This document shows positions 7,718 to 15,574 of a stretch of 18,213 bases of DNA, in pieces. The stretch lies in NCBI GenBank assembly GCA_902362595.1, contig CABIXF010000009.1:93700-111912 (forward strand), read 5' to 3'. The notes beneath the pieces are model-generated. The model saw only the letters and a program-made list of their open reading frames with translations. It made no database searches and was not told where the DNA came from. Both the position numbers and the translations under genes were made by a program. Position 1 is the first letter of the stretch, and each line of letters begins with the position of its first letter. This stretch comes from Bacteroidaceae bacterium (GTDB taxonomy: Bacteria > Bacteroidota > Bacteroidia > Bacteroidales > Bacteroidaceae).

Positions 7718-10700
7718 TTAGTCTATTTTCAAATCATTGTCACACAATTTCTCTGCAGCCCTGTTGAATGCCACAAATTCCACATTGTTCTCATTTCCGC
7801 CTACCAGTGGCAACAACACATTGTCAAGTGTCTCTCCCATCTTCAGCATCAGCTGGTTCTTCTTTTCAATGTGCTTGTAGTTGGTATCCAGTTCAGCCTG
7901 TACAGCCTTCTTCAGAGCATCCGCATCCATCGCGCGAGTCATTTTGCACAACTCGTTCAAGGTTTCTATCATGTCATTGCCCACCGGAATCCAACGGCTC
8001 ACACGTCCCATCCGGTTCTTCTCACCGGCAAAAGCCAAAGTCTTTTCCCCGGTCTCCACGTCCTCACGTTCCACCAGAATACCCTCAAGCGTATAAGCCA
8101 GCAAGATTACCGGGCGTAAACGTTTCTTCAGGTCGCCGGCATCCAGTGCAAACAGTTCAGGCAACGGTTTGGAGAACGATTCCGTGTGAACAACCATGCG
8201 GTTCACCTCGTTGCGCACCAGCACATCGTATTTCTCTTTCAGCACCCGCACATTGTCTACATACCGCAACGGGAATCCGCTGTGTGCCGTCACCACCACA
8301 ATCTGGTTGCTCTTAAAGTTGACCGACACATCGTTGTCCTTGTTGAACGGGATTTTTCCACTCTCGCCGAAATCCTTGATAAATTCATTGCGGAATGCGT
8401 CATCGTCTTCATACAACGGCAACGAAAGCTGAATCATCTTCTGATGGTTAGCCGCTGTTTCAGGGCTTCCTTTTCCCTCTTCAGAGCCATTGAACGGCAA
8501 GAAACTCTGCGCCGCATTGTAGATTTCCTTCACAAAACGCTTGCGTTTATCCGGCGTACTGCAATCCGTATTCCGCAGCTTGTCCAAGATGTTGACATTC
8601 ACCAGACGCTGGTTGGCATTTTTCATTGAATATTCATCCATTTCCTTCCGTGCGCTTTCAATGCAAATCTTCAGCGTAATCTCCTGCAAGGCACTGACAT
8701 TGATTTTCTTGCTCAGGCTGGCAAATCCCACATTGGTCGTTCCCATTGATTCTACGATGCTGGCCCGCAGGCTGCTGGCATACGCCTTCTGGTTGGCCTG
8801 GTTCTTCAGGAATCCATGCACGGTGTCACGCACCAGTTTCGGATCGTATTCCTTGACCACCTCACTGTTCATGCTGCCCCCTTCCAGGTCGCTCAACTTA
8901 CATTTCTCTTCCGCCTGCTTCTTCATGTTGTCGGCAAAATCGGTCAGCACCTTCATGAAAGGTTCCACGCTGTTGTTGTTCAGCAGCGTCAGCATGTTGA
9001 TGATTTCCGACATCAGCTTCACCGCATAACTATAGGCAGCCACAGTGGTAGCCACGGTGAGCTGTTCCCGCTTGGCATCAGCAAAACGTCCAAAAGTCTT
9101 TACCGAGGCATTCGTAATGGCATCCCTCAGCCAGCCGATGTTGTTCCAGTCATTGCGGATTTGCTCCAACTGACTGGCCAGGTCCTCGTTCAAATAAGTA
9201 GTACGTTTGGTAATCTTGTTCTTGAAACCTTCCACCCGTTCGGTACACTTGTCAATCAGCACAGAAATGTACTTGTGTACTTCAATGATAGACATTTCGC
9301 CGTTCTTCCACTTGGCAAACAAATTATTCTCGATGCGGCGGCAGATTTCCTCGGCGAATCCAGGAATCTGGCTTTCATAATCGAAGTAGAACTTCTTCAC
9401 GCCACAGCCCCGATACATAGAGTCGAAGAACTTCTCACAGAGCTGGTTAAACTCTTCATACCATTCCTTCTTCTGGCATTCAGCCTGCACATCCTGCTTG
9501 TAACGGTCCACATAGAATTCCCATCCCTGCACAATCGGCTTCCAGTTGGTCACATGCTTCTCGATGGAAGGCAACGGTTTGCTCAGCATCAGGTAGTCAT
9601 CCGTCAGCAGGTTGGCCTCTTTCTCTGCCTCCTTGTCCACGTCGTGCACAAACGACTTGCCCACCATGTCTTCCGTACACTCGATGTAACCGCGGGCCTC
9701 GTCCCACAAGCCATACAACATCTGCATGGAAGCCTGACGTGCAAAGTTATACGCACCATATTCCACCACTTCCGTTTCCGGATACTCGATACGCTTCACG
9801 CCAAACGTCATGAATTTGCGGCTGCGGACCGGTTCACCCGTCTCATTGTTTTCCGGCAACAGTCCGTTGTTCTCATTGCTTTCCAAACGAGCCATCTTCC
9901 CACTGTTCTGCATGGAAGATGCCACAATCTTCTGGAACAGGAAGTCCCCCACAATGCCAGGAAGCACTTTTTGCAGGTTCACCTCTTTTCCCGCTTCATT
10001 CACGTTCGTATAAAGATAAGCCATGTCGAACGCATCCTGACCTTTCAACAGGCGGCGCACATTGCCATATTCATCCGTATTTCCTTTCACATCCGTAGGA
10101 TAATATCTTCCCACCGACATGGCATTCAGTTCCAGCAATGCCGCATACCCATTGGGCTGATAGTAACGGTTGCTGTCTTCTCCCCCCGGAATCTGGATAA
10201 TTTTTTCCGGCACATACAGATAAAGCTGTATCTTGAACTTCGAACGGTCGTCGCCCGTACGCTGGAATTCATTCCGGATTTGTGCCACGGCATCCACGAT
10301 GGAACCAGAACCTGTTCCACCACCCAGGCCCGCACAAATATGGAACGTCACATCGTCCACATCCTCCTTTTCCTTCAAGGCACGCACACGGGCATGCACC
10401 TGTCCTACAAATGTATTCTGTGGCAAGCCACACATGTTGTTCGCTATCAGCATGCGTCCGAAACGACGGCGTTGTCCCCCGATACCCTCACTGATAATCG
10501 CACCGATACCCTCTTTCAGCATCGCTTCATCCTTCCGGTTGATAAACGCATTGATACCCGGATACTGATCCAGATTGCTTAATACCCCCGAACCAATCCC
10601 GTTAATGGATAAGCGCTGCGACGGAGAGAGCTGTACGGATACGCCCAACGTCTGCCAGTCTTCTTCATTATTCAAATCCGCCAGACTGGAATCCACATAA

Positions 10701-10825
10701 AGATATTCTATATTCGCACTTCCTTTCGGGTCATTTGAACGAAACTCTTCATAAATACGTTTACGCAGAGCCCGCAAGACAGAGCCTCCTGTTCCGCCCA
10801 GTCCGATAACTAAATGATTTGCCAT
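7718..10825 (-). CDS. Tubulin/FtsZ-like GTPase (Tubulin_2 family), 1035 aa
   Basis: A large cytoplasmic protein whose N-terminal part carries the nucleotide-binding loops of the tubulin/FtsZ superfamily. Loop T1 is GLGGTGGSVLRAL (8-20), a strand-loop with YVDSS follows (41-46), a GQRRRFGR loop lies at 117-124, and the tubulin signature GLGGGTGSG is at 166-174 (loop T4, binds the GTP phosphates). ALLELNAMSV (229-238) sits where FtsZ H7 contacts the base. I could not find a clear FtsZ-type T7 NxDxxD catalytic loop, so hydrolysis in trans is uncertain. FtsZ is about 350-400 residues and tubulin about 450; the remaining 550 or so residues are a helical, charged extension with no recognised domain. 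There is no signal peptide or TM, and the ATG (10823-10825) follows the membrane-protein gene by 25 bases. The family is reported, in comparative genomics, near membrane-remodelling genes and OmpA-type proteins. Polymerisation here is inferred. Confidence 0.9.
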   Translation of the reverse strand: MANHLVIGLGGTGGSVLRALRKRIYEEFRSNDPKGSANIEYLYVDSSLADLNNEEDWQTLGVSVQLSPSQRLSINGIGSGVLSNLDQYPGINAFINRKDEAMLKEGIGAIISEGIGGQRRRFGRMLIANNMCGLPQNTFVGQVHARVRALKEKEDVDDVTFHICAGLGGGTGSGSIVDAVAQIRNEFQRTGDDRSKFKIQLYLYVPEKIIQIPGGEDSNRYYQPNGYAALLELNAMSVGRYYPTDVKGNTDEYGNVRRLLKGQDAFDMAYLYTNVNEAGKEVNLQKVLPGIVGDFLFQKIVASSMQNSGKMARLESNENNGLLPENNETGEPVRSRKFMTFGVKRIEYPETEVVEYGAYNFARQASMQMLYGLWDEARGYIECTEDMVGKSFVHDVDKEAEKEANLLTDDYLMLSKPLPSIEKHVTNWKPIVQGWEFYVDRYKQDVQAECQKKEWYEEFNQLCEKFFDSMYRGCGVKKFYFDYESQIPGFAEEICRRIENNLFAKWKNGEMSIIEVHKYISVLIDKCTERVEGFKNKITKRTTYLNEDLASQLEQIRNDWNNIGWLRDAITNASVKTFGRFADAKREQLTVATTVAAYSYAVKLMSEIINMLTLLNNNSVEPFMKVLTDFADNMKKQAEEKCKLSDLEGGSMNSEVVKEYDPKLVRDTVHGFLKNQANQKAYASSLRASIVESMGTTNVGFASLSKKINVSALQEITLKICIESARKEMDEYSMKNANQRLVNVNILDKLRNTDCSTPDKRKRFVKEIYNAAQSFLPFNGSEEGKGSPETAANHQKMIQLSLPLYEDDDAFRNEFIKDFGESGKIPFNKDNDVSVNFKSNQIVVVTAHSGFPLRYVDNVRVLKEKYDVLVRNEVNRMVVHTESFSKPLPELFALDAGDLKKRLRPVILLAYTLEGILVEREDVETGEKTLAFAGEKNRMGRVSRWIPVGNDMIETLNELCKMTRAMDADALKKAVQAELDTNYKHIEKKNQLMLKMGETLDNVLLPLVGGNENNVEFVAFNRAAEKLCDNDLKID

Positions 10826-10850
10826 AAATAATTGAGTTTTAGTTTATATA

Positions 10851-11435
10851 TTAATCATCATAACGTCTTCTCCTGCTGCTGCCTGTAGCCATACTCCGTG
10901 TGCTGGAATAACGTCTGCGGGAAACACGCTCCATCGACTTGATTACGATTACTACTCCACAGACAATGAAGAGCAGGCTCCAGCCCACACGGCGGAGGAT
11001 AAAGTAATTCATGAACGAACGGAGTTCCTCGGCCATAGCCTGTGCGATAGTAACGGAAGTATGTCCCGTGAAATCGGCACCTCCCACAAAATATCCCACC
11101 AGCGGCCATTCCTCCGTAATCTGTTCCAGCACATGCTGACTGTCCTCCTGATTAAAAGGAATGTCAGAAGGCACCTCCGCTACCCAGCTGTTGATTGCAC
11201 CTTCCACATCCTCACTATAAGATTTGATGGTCACAGCCCCGCAGAGTAAGATAGACTGAAAAGAAAGGAAAAGAAACAAGATTCCTCCCACAATGTAACT
11301 TACAGGCGTAAAGGTACTGTTCCGATACCAGGATTGTATCAGTACAAACAGCAGAATGACTCCTACCACAGTCAATAGAATACCTAAAAACAGGTTACCT
11401 ATCGAATAGGCAACAATTTGAAATAAAGCCCCCAT
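10851..11435 (-). CDS. Three-helix inner-membrane protein with Arg-rich tail
   Basis: A 194-residue integral membrane protein, first gene of operon B. Likely helices are 14-35 (NLFLGILLTVVGVILLFVLI), 45-71 (VSYIVGGILFLFLSFQSILL) and 150-166 (VGWSLLFIVCGVVIVI). The region between helices 2 and 3 (72-149) is soluble and acidic (EDVEGAINSWVAEVPSD, then QEDSQHVLEQITEEW). The C-terminal 25 residues are strongly basic (RVSRRRYSSTR, then GSSRRRRYDD), which places the tail in the cytoplasm and the 78-residue loop in the periplasm. I do not recognise the family. The tubulin-like gene follows after 25 bases. A membrane anchor with a basic cytoplasmic tail, next to a tubulin-like protein, could recruit the filament to the inner membrane, as FtsA/ZipA do for FtsZ; this is inference. 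Confidence 0.85.
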   Translation of the reverse strand: MGALFQIVAYSIGNLFLGILLTVVGVILLFVLIQSWYRNSTFTPVSYIVGGILFLFLSFQSILLCGAVTIKSYSEDVEGAINSWVAEVPSDIPFNQEDSQHVLEQITEEWPLVGYFVGGADFTGHTSVTIAQAMAEELRSFMNYFILRRVGWSLLFIVCGVVIVIKSMERVSRRRYSSTRSMATGSSRRRRYDD

Positions 11436-11454
11436 GTCTTTACTAGTTTATCGT

Positions 11455-11511
11455 TTTCAATAGTAATAGTAATACCGTTTTTCAGTAGTAATACTTCTTT
11501 CAATAGTAATA
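11455..11511 (-). repeat. Three copies of a 14-base repeat in the operon B leader
   Basis: Read on the minus strand, TATTACTATTGAAA occurs at 11498-11511 and 11455-11468, and the variant TATTACTACTGAAA at 11480-11493. Start-to-start spacing is 18 and 25 bases. All three copies lie between the -7-like element and the first ATG, within the expected 5' leader. They could bind a regulator or form an RNA control element. They could also be an A/T-rich microsatellite-like array. Confidence 0.7.
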
Positions 11512-11528
11512 GCTAATCGCAATCATTG

Positions 11529-11536
11529 CAAATATA
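11529..11536 (-). promoter_or_regulatory. -7 element, probable promoter of operon B
   Basis: The minus strand reads TATATTTG, an exact TAnnTTTG match. The expected -33 position (about 19-20 bases upstream) has no good TTTG. A TTTG at 11549-11552 is only 12 bases away, which is too close. Transcription would start near 11522, giving a leader of about 87 bases with the three repeats. The gap to the operon A terminator (11646-11681) is the natural place for this promoter. Confidence 0.5.
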
Positions 11537-11645
11537 TAATTTTTTTTACAAAACCTACTGGATTCGTTAATAAATCAAAGGGAACAACGTTTTTTTTCGA
11601 ATCTGCAAGCTGAACACCAGTCTGCCCGTGCCATCCTATACGCAT

Positions 11646-11681
11646 AAAAAAAGTGGCACCCAATCAAATTGAGCACCACTT
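11646..11681 (-). terminator. Intrinsic terminator of the OmpA gene / operon A
   Basis: On the minus strand a 14-base arm (AAGTGGTGCTCAAT, 11668-11681) pairs with 11651-11664 (ATTGGGTGCCACTT), with three G-U pairs and a TTG loop. A T run follows at 11646-11652, partly overlapping the stem base. It begins 27 bases after the OmpA stop. On the plus strand the hairpin lacks a T run, so it acts for leftward transcription. Confidence 0.88.
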
Positions 11682-11708
11682 CCTGTGTTTTATTATCCTT
11701 CTAAGGAA

Positions 11709-12911
11709 TTATTCAGCACGTGTAATTACCGCACGGCTCAGACGAGGATCGTCGTAGAACATGTTGTCTACACCACCCTTGTAGTCCACACGCAACTGAG
11801 AAGCAGATACGCCGAACTCGTTAACCAAGCAGTCGTAAACGGCTTCCGCACGTTTCTTGCTCAGGCGTTCGTTCAGCTTCTTGCTGCCGGTGCCCGCATC
11901 TGCATAACCTGTAATCGTGTAAACGGCCTTGCTGTCGGCTGCCTTGATGGCTTCTGCAAGCAAGCCCAGGTTCGCACGCGCTTCGTTTGACAGTTTAGAC
12001 TTGCCGATACGGAAGATAACCAGGTTCGAAGCAACCGTCTTCGTCACTTCCTGAGGTTTCTGGTTGCTGGCGTCGATGGCATTGCGCAGACGTTCGTTCT
12101 CCGCATTTGCACGGTTCAGCTGGTCGCGCAGAGAGTTGATTTCGCCCACATTCGTGCGAACCACCGTCTTGCTCTTGTCCCAGCCGCGACGTTTGAACTT
12201 GTAGGTCAGACCCACTGTGGCAGCAAACATACCTTCACTGCCTTTTCCACCCATTTCACCGTCAAACTGGTCACCCGTGATGGTTCCTCTCAAATCCAGG
12301 TTCAGGTCCAAAGCCGAACTCAAGCGGAAAGAGTTCATGATACCCAGGTGCGCCATCACTTCCGAATTCTTCGGTTTGCTGGTTACTCTACCCAAGCCCA
12401 GACCGAAGTAAGGACTACAGTTGTACACACGCGTTTCCTTGTAGCCGTAAAGGATGTTCGACAGATTGAACAGCACGTCTGCATGGAAGTTGAAGAACTT
12501 GAACTTCTGTTCGTTCAGCCAAGCTGTTTCCCATTTCCCTTCAATATGCTGACCATTAGAATAAATTTCATCAGGTCCATACTGAGTAGCACCCTTCAGA
12601 GAAAGGCCCGTGTACATCAAGCGTACGCCGATGCCCGGAGTAAACCATTTTCCTACTGCGATATCCAGGGCCGGAGAGATACGTTCACCGAACTTGCGCT
12701 GTCTGTCATGGTCACCGAAGTAAACCTGACCGCCTACTCCTGCACTGATAAACCAGTTGTCCCAGAAGCCGTTGGTCTCCACTTTGTATTTGTCGTTGCT
12801 GTATTCCACTGTTTCTGTGAAATCACCATTTTGTGTGGTCTGCTCCGTCTGCGCGAAAGCAGAACCTGCAGCTGCCAAAGCAAGAGCTGCAAAGATTGTC
12901 TTTTTCATCAT
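11709..12911 (-). CDS. OmpA-family outer-membrane protein (beta-barrel plus peptidoglycan-binding domain)
   Basis: A 400-residue protein with a signal peptide (MKKTIFAALALAAAGSAFA, then Q21). Two ATGs are adjacent (12909-12911 and 12906-12908). Residues about 50-240 form an outer-membrane beta-barrel with alternating aromatic strands (FISAGVGGQVYFGDHDR, then SPYFGLGLGRV, FAATVGLTYKF). A coiled-coil segment (GEINSLRDQLNRANAENERL, 256-275) connects to a C-terminal OmpA domain (about 292-400). Here TGYAD (Asp338) and NERLSKKRAEAV (Arg354) are the residues that bind the diaminopimelate of peptidoglycan in OmpA/Pal. It tethers the outer membrane to the cell wall. It lies 26 bases after the CotH gene, with no promoter element seen between, so it probably belongs to operon A. 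It is also the nearest upstream gene to the tubulin-like operon, in the same orientation, with a terminator between. Confidence 0.93.
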   Translation of the reverse strand: MMKKTIFAALALAAAGSAFAQTEQTTQNGDFTETVEYSNDKYKVETNGFWDNWFISAGVGGQVYFGDHDRQRKFGERISPALDIAVGKWFTPGIGVRLMYTGLSLKGATQYGPDEIYSNGQHIEGKWETAWLNEQKFKFFNFHADVLFNLSNILYGYKETRVYNCSPYFGLGLGRVTSKPKNSEVMAHLGIMNSFRLSSALDLNLDLRGTITGDQFDGEMGGKGSEGMFAATVGLTYKFKRRGWDKSKTVVRTNVGEINSLRDQLNRANAENERLRNAIDASNQKPQEVTKTVASNLVIFRIGKSKLSNEARANLGLLAEAIKAADSKAVYTITGYADAGTGSKKLNERLSKKRAEAVYDCLVNEFGVSASQLRVDYKGGVDNMFYDDPRLSRAVITRAE

Positions 12912-12937
12912 AATATTGATATTAATTAATAGTTAAA

Positions 12938-15508
12938 TCATTCGGCATCTATTACAAAACTCCCATTCATGATATTCGTATTCATCCAGTTCAGGCGTTC
13001 ACGATAAGCCTGCTTCATGGATGCAACCGCTTCATCGAAAGTCATCTCTTCATCGCCGTTAAATGCAGCCGTACCGGATGATTTCACCTGAATCTGGGGC
13101 CACATAACTGAATTGAAAGTATCAGACAAACGATTTTGGTCTGCCAATTCTTCTATTTTGGATTCTACAGTCAATAGAGCTGGATAGATTATCGTCCATC
13201 GTTCCTGTACAGCCTGACGGAAATTCGCATCCTTAAACAAGAGCGGATACCACATATAAGGCTTGTCATTCTCGTAGTCATAATCTTGCCATGGCCATGT
13301 CGGTTTTTCCGCAAGTTTCGATGCGCCATACAGCCATTCATCTCCTTTCCGACAACGATAAGTGTCACAACCATATTTATTTATCATTGCTTCCACATTA
13401 TCATAGTTCACAAAGGTTTGCCAGTCAAAGTCCCAAACCGGACCTGCCGTCAACTTACCCAGCCCATCTATATACATGTAAACGCTTTTAGGATGCTTAT
13501 ACTCATCATTAAAAGCCAATTCCTGTATAAAGAAATAGTCTATCACTGAGTGAATATCCAAATCATTATAGGCAGCGTCATAATTACCTGCTTCCAGATT
13601 AGCCTCGATGCCTTCTATTCTTGCCTTTACGGCATCAAACAATTCATCCGAAACTATATCTTTGAACATGCATGGCAAACCACGACCCGTATGAAATTTA
13701 TTCACCTCATCGTAATTGTCATCAAATTCAAGCAGATAACCACAATCAGCCACCGTTGGGTTCGGATTCTCCTCCAACACGTCTTCATAGCAGTCCTGAA
13801 TATTGACACGATCACCGTCAATCTTTATCTGCTCACACAGATAATAATTTCCTACGTGCCGACCGTCCATAATCACTTCCACATTATATCCGTGAGGATT
13901 CCAACCGATTCCATCGGCAAAAGCATTCTCTGTCTGATGCGCTACTTCAAAAGCAACCGCATTACGCAACATCGTACGATCCATCCAGTTAGCCAGCAAT
14001 ACCCAACGTTTGTGTTTAGGCATGCCCAACACCTTCGCCTTGCTTGCCAGCTTAATAGCAAACGGTTTTTTAGGAAATTCCTGTGTAGAGTTTCCGCGCA
14101 GGCGTATGCCACACGCCGTTTCCTCCACATCGGTAGAACCATCTGCCTTATATACGGTCATTTTATCTGTCTCTACCCAGTCGGCATCCTTTTCACGCAC
14201 ATTAATGCCCGCTTCTGCCCATTCCACTGTGCCGCCGCCACTCTGTGCCAACACGACAACAGGAAGACCAGAATTGGTGACCTTCACTGTGTAATCGCAA
14301 CTTTCCGTACCGTTAGAAACCGTATACACCACTGGATTACTAAAATCCTGTATGCTAGTTCCACTACTCTGTTCAAGCCCATTTACGCTTACGGTCAATC
14401 CCTCATTTACTGAGAATGTCGGTTTTAACTTAAAATCATATAAATAAGGAATGCAACCTGAAATCACATTGTTTTCAATCGTCAACATTTCGGCCAGATT
14501 GTCAACCGGACGTGTTACACCCGCCTCGTAAACCAACTTCTTGTCCAGAATCTTGCCGCTGTTGTTTTTCGCTTCAAAGGAGAAAGAAGTAAACACTGGC
14601 CGGTTGGTTACCACCATGTCATTCTTATAATTCTCCAAAGTAAGCGGGAATGTATAACAAGTGTTCGCAGCAAAATCCACCAAGGCCTGACGTGTAAACT
14701 CAGCCTTGAACTGACGGGTCAGAATCGTAATTTTTATTTCATCTCCCGTCCGGATATCCGGTGCACAAGTGATATAACCCGTATAATCTTTTCCATTGTC
14801 AAGTGCAGGAGTATCGGCCCATTTCATCGTCAACACATTGGTTCCTACTGAAGCAGAAGACCAACTGACATTCTTCGATGTAGCATCAAAAGTAAACTCA
14901 CCTCCCAGTCTGCGACCGTCAGGCAATGTCAAAATGATACTTTCCAGATTATCTCCTTCCAAGGCTGTGCCCGAAGCATTAATGTCGAACTTCAACAATG
15001 AAAACAAGTGCTCAAATTCAAATTCGTACCGTCCTTCATAGGTTTTAAACGTAGGCTCACCCACCTTATAGTCACTTTCCAGTTTTCCGGTAGCCATATC
15101 GAATGTCTGCACCAGCTTTAGGTTACCTTTCAAAGCTGTAACTTCAGCTGTCGCATTCTCCATACTATACGGATAATAGGCATACGTAGGAAACTCTCCA
15201 CCCGCCATCGTACCGTTAAATTCGGCTTCTGCCACATTTCCGGTATTGGTTGCTTCGAACAAGGCATTCTTGGTTCCTTTATCCCCATATACGCCAATTG
15301 TATCTTTCGGTGACCACAAGATACCTGTCATTCCTTCGGGCGACGAACTGTCCACACAGGTACGAGTCTGCATTCCTTCCCCACTCATACGGGCAAGGAT
15401 TGTGACATTTCCCTTTGCAGTGTGTTGCTCAAAAGAATCCTCCTGACAGGCAGTCAGCCCCCATACACTACAAGATAATATTGCATAAACTGCTATATTG
15501 CTTTTCAT
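12938..15508 (-). CDS. Surface lipoprotein: fimbrillin-like domain fused to CotH kinase domain
   Basis: An 856-residue lipoprotein. The signal peptide ends in lipobox LTAC (Cys21). Residues about 35-295 resemble a fimbrillin-like (Mfa_like_1) domain: LWSPKDTIGVYG (64-75), YAYYPYS (109-115), LFSLLKFDI (168-176) and YITCAPDIR. Residues about 305-412 resemble a DUF5018/cadherin-like beta-sandwich (VFTSFSFEAKNN, then YTVSNGTESCDYTVKV). Residues about 415-850 are a CotH domain: GIRLRGNSTQEFPKKPF (467-483), WVLLANWMDRTMLRNAVAF (502-520), YYLCEQIKIDGDRVNIQ (555-571), YFFIQELAFNDEYKH (658-672) and the metal-binding VWDFDWQTF (691-699). CotH proteins are atypical protein kinases related to spore-coat CotH; several phosphorylate partner proteins. 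Substrates here are unknown; the neighbouring PLC-like or OmpA proteins are possible. Start ATG 15506-15508 is followed by a good signal peptide. It lies 66 bases after the PLC-like gene. Confidence 0.9.
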   Translation of the reverse strand: MKSNIAVYAILSCSVWGLTACQEDSFEQHTAKGNVTILARMSGEGMQTRTCVDSSSPEGMTGILWSPKDTIGVYGDKGTKNALFEATNTGNVAEAEFNGTMAGGEFPTYAYYPYSMENATAEVTALKGNLKLVQTFDMATGKLESDYKVGEPTFKTYEGRYEFEFEHLFSLLKFDINASGTALEGDNLESIILTLPDGRRLGGEFTFDATSKNVSWSSASVGTNVLTMKWADTPALDNGKDYTGYITCAPDIRTGDEIKITILTRQFKAEFTRQALVDFAANTCYTFPLTLENYKNDMVVTNRPVFTSFSFEAKNNSGKILDKKLVYEAGVTRPVDNLAEMLTIENNVISGCIPYLYDFKLKPTFSVNEGLTVSVNGLEQSSGTSIQDFSNPVVYTVSNGTESCDYTVKVTNSGLPVVVLAQSGGGTVEWAEAGINVREKDADWVETDKMTVYKADGSTDVEETACGIRLRGNSTQEFPKKPFAIKLASKAKVLGMPKHKRWVLLANWMDRTMLRNAVAFEVAHQTENAFADGIGWNPHGYNVEVIMDGRHVGNYYLCEQIKIDGDRVNIQDCYEDVLEENPNPTVADCGYLLEFDDNYDEVNKFHTGRGLPCMFKDIVSDELFDAVKARIEGIEANLEAGNYDAAYNDLDIHSVIDYFFIQELAFNDEYKHPKSVYMYIDGLGKLTAGPVWDFDWQTFVNYDNVEAMINKYGCDTYRCRKGDEWLYGASKLAEKPTWPWQDYDYENDKPYMWYPLLFKDANFRQAVQERWTIIYPALLTVESKIEELADQNRLSDTFNSVMWPQIQVKSSGTAAFNGDEEMTFDEAVASMKQAYRERLNWMNTNIMNGSFVIDAE

Positions 15509-15530
15509 CTATCAGCCTATATTTTTTGTA

Positions 15531-15564
15531 GGATTCTTCACAGCACCAATGCCGTGAAGAATCC
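15531..15564 (-). other. Strong hairpin between the PLC-like and CotH genes
   Basis: A 15-base stem with a four-base loop: 15531-15545 (GGATTCTTCACAGCA) and 15550-15564 (TGCCGTGAAGAATCC) pair, with one mismatch-type A-C position on the + strand that becomes G-U when read as minus-strand RNA. On the minus strand the downstream sequence is TACAAAAAATATAGG, so there is no T run and it is not a normal intrinsic terminator. It could tune expression of the downstream CotH/OmpA genes, by RNA stability, partial termination or processing. Confidence 0.7.
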
Positions 15565-15574
15565 CAAACAAAAA

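Noticed and set aside
8816..10582. 588-residue open frame on the + strand, antisense to the tubulin-like gene
   Set aside because: It lies wholly within the tubulin-like gene, whose translation has clear family motifs. The antisense product is His/Leu/Arg-rich with no recognisable domain, as expected of a shadow frame.
11455..11511. CRISPR-like array
   Set aside because: The 14-base units are too short and the spacers of 4-11 bases are not unique spacer sequences. No cas genes are present.
11549..11552. TTTG as the -33 element of operon B
   Set aside because: It is only 12 bases from the -7 element, against about 19-21 in typical Bacteroidales promoters. The -33 is left unassigned.
13550..14413. 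287-residue + strand frame opposite the CotH gene
   Set aside because: Shadow of the CotH coding sequence. Its product has no motif and unusual Ile/His/Thr content.
15531..15564. Hairpin as an intrinsic terminator of the PLC-like gene
   Set aside because: There is no T run after the stem on either strand, and the next gene begins 23 bases beyond it in the same direction.
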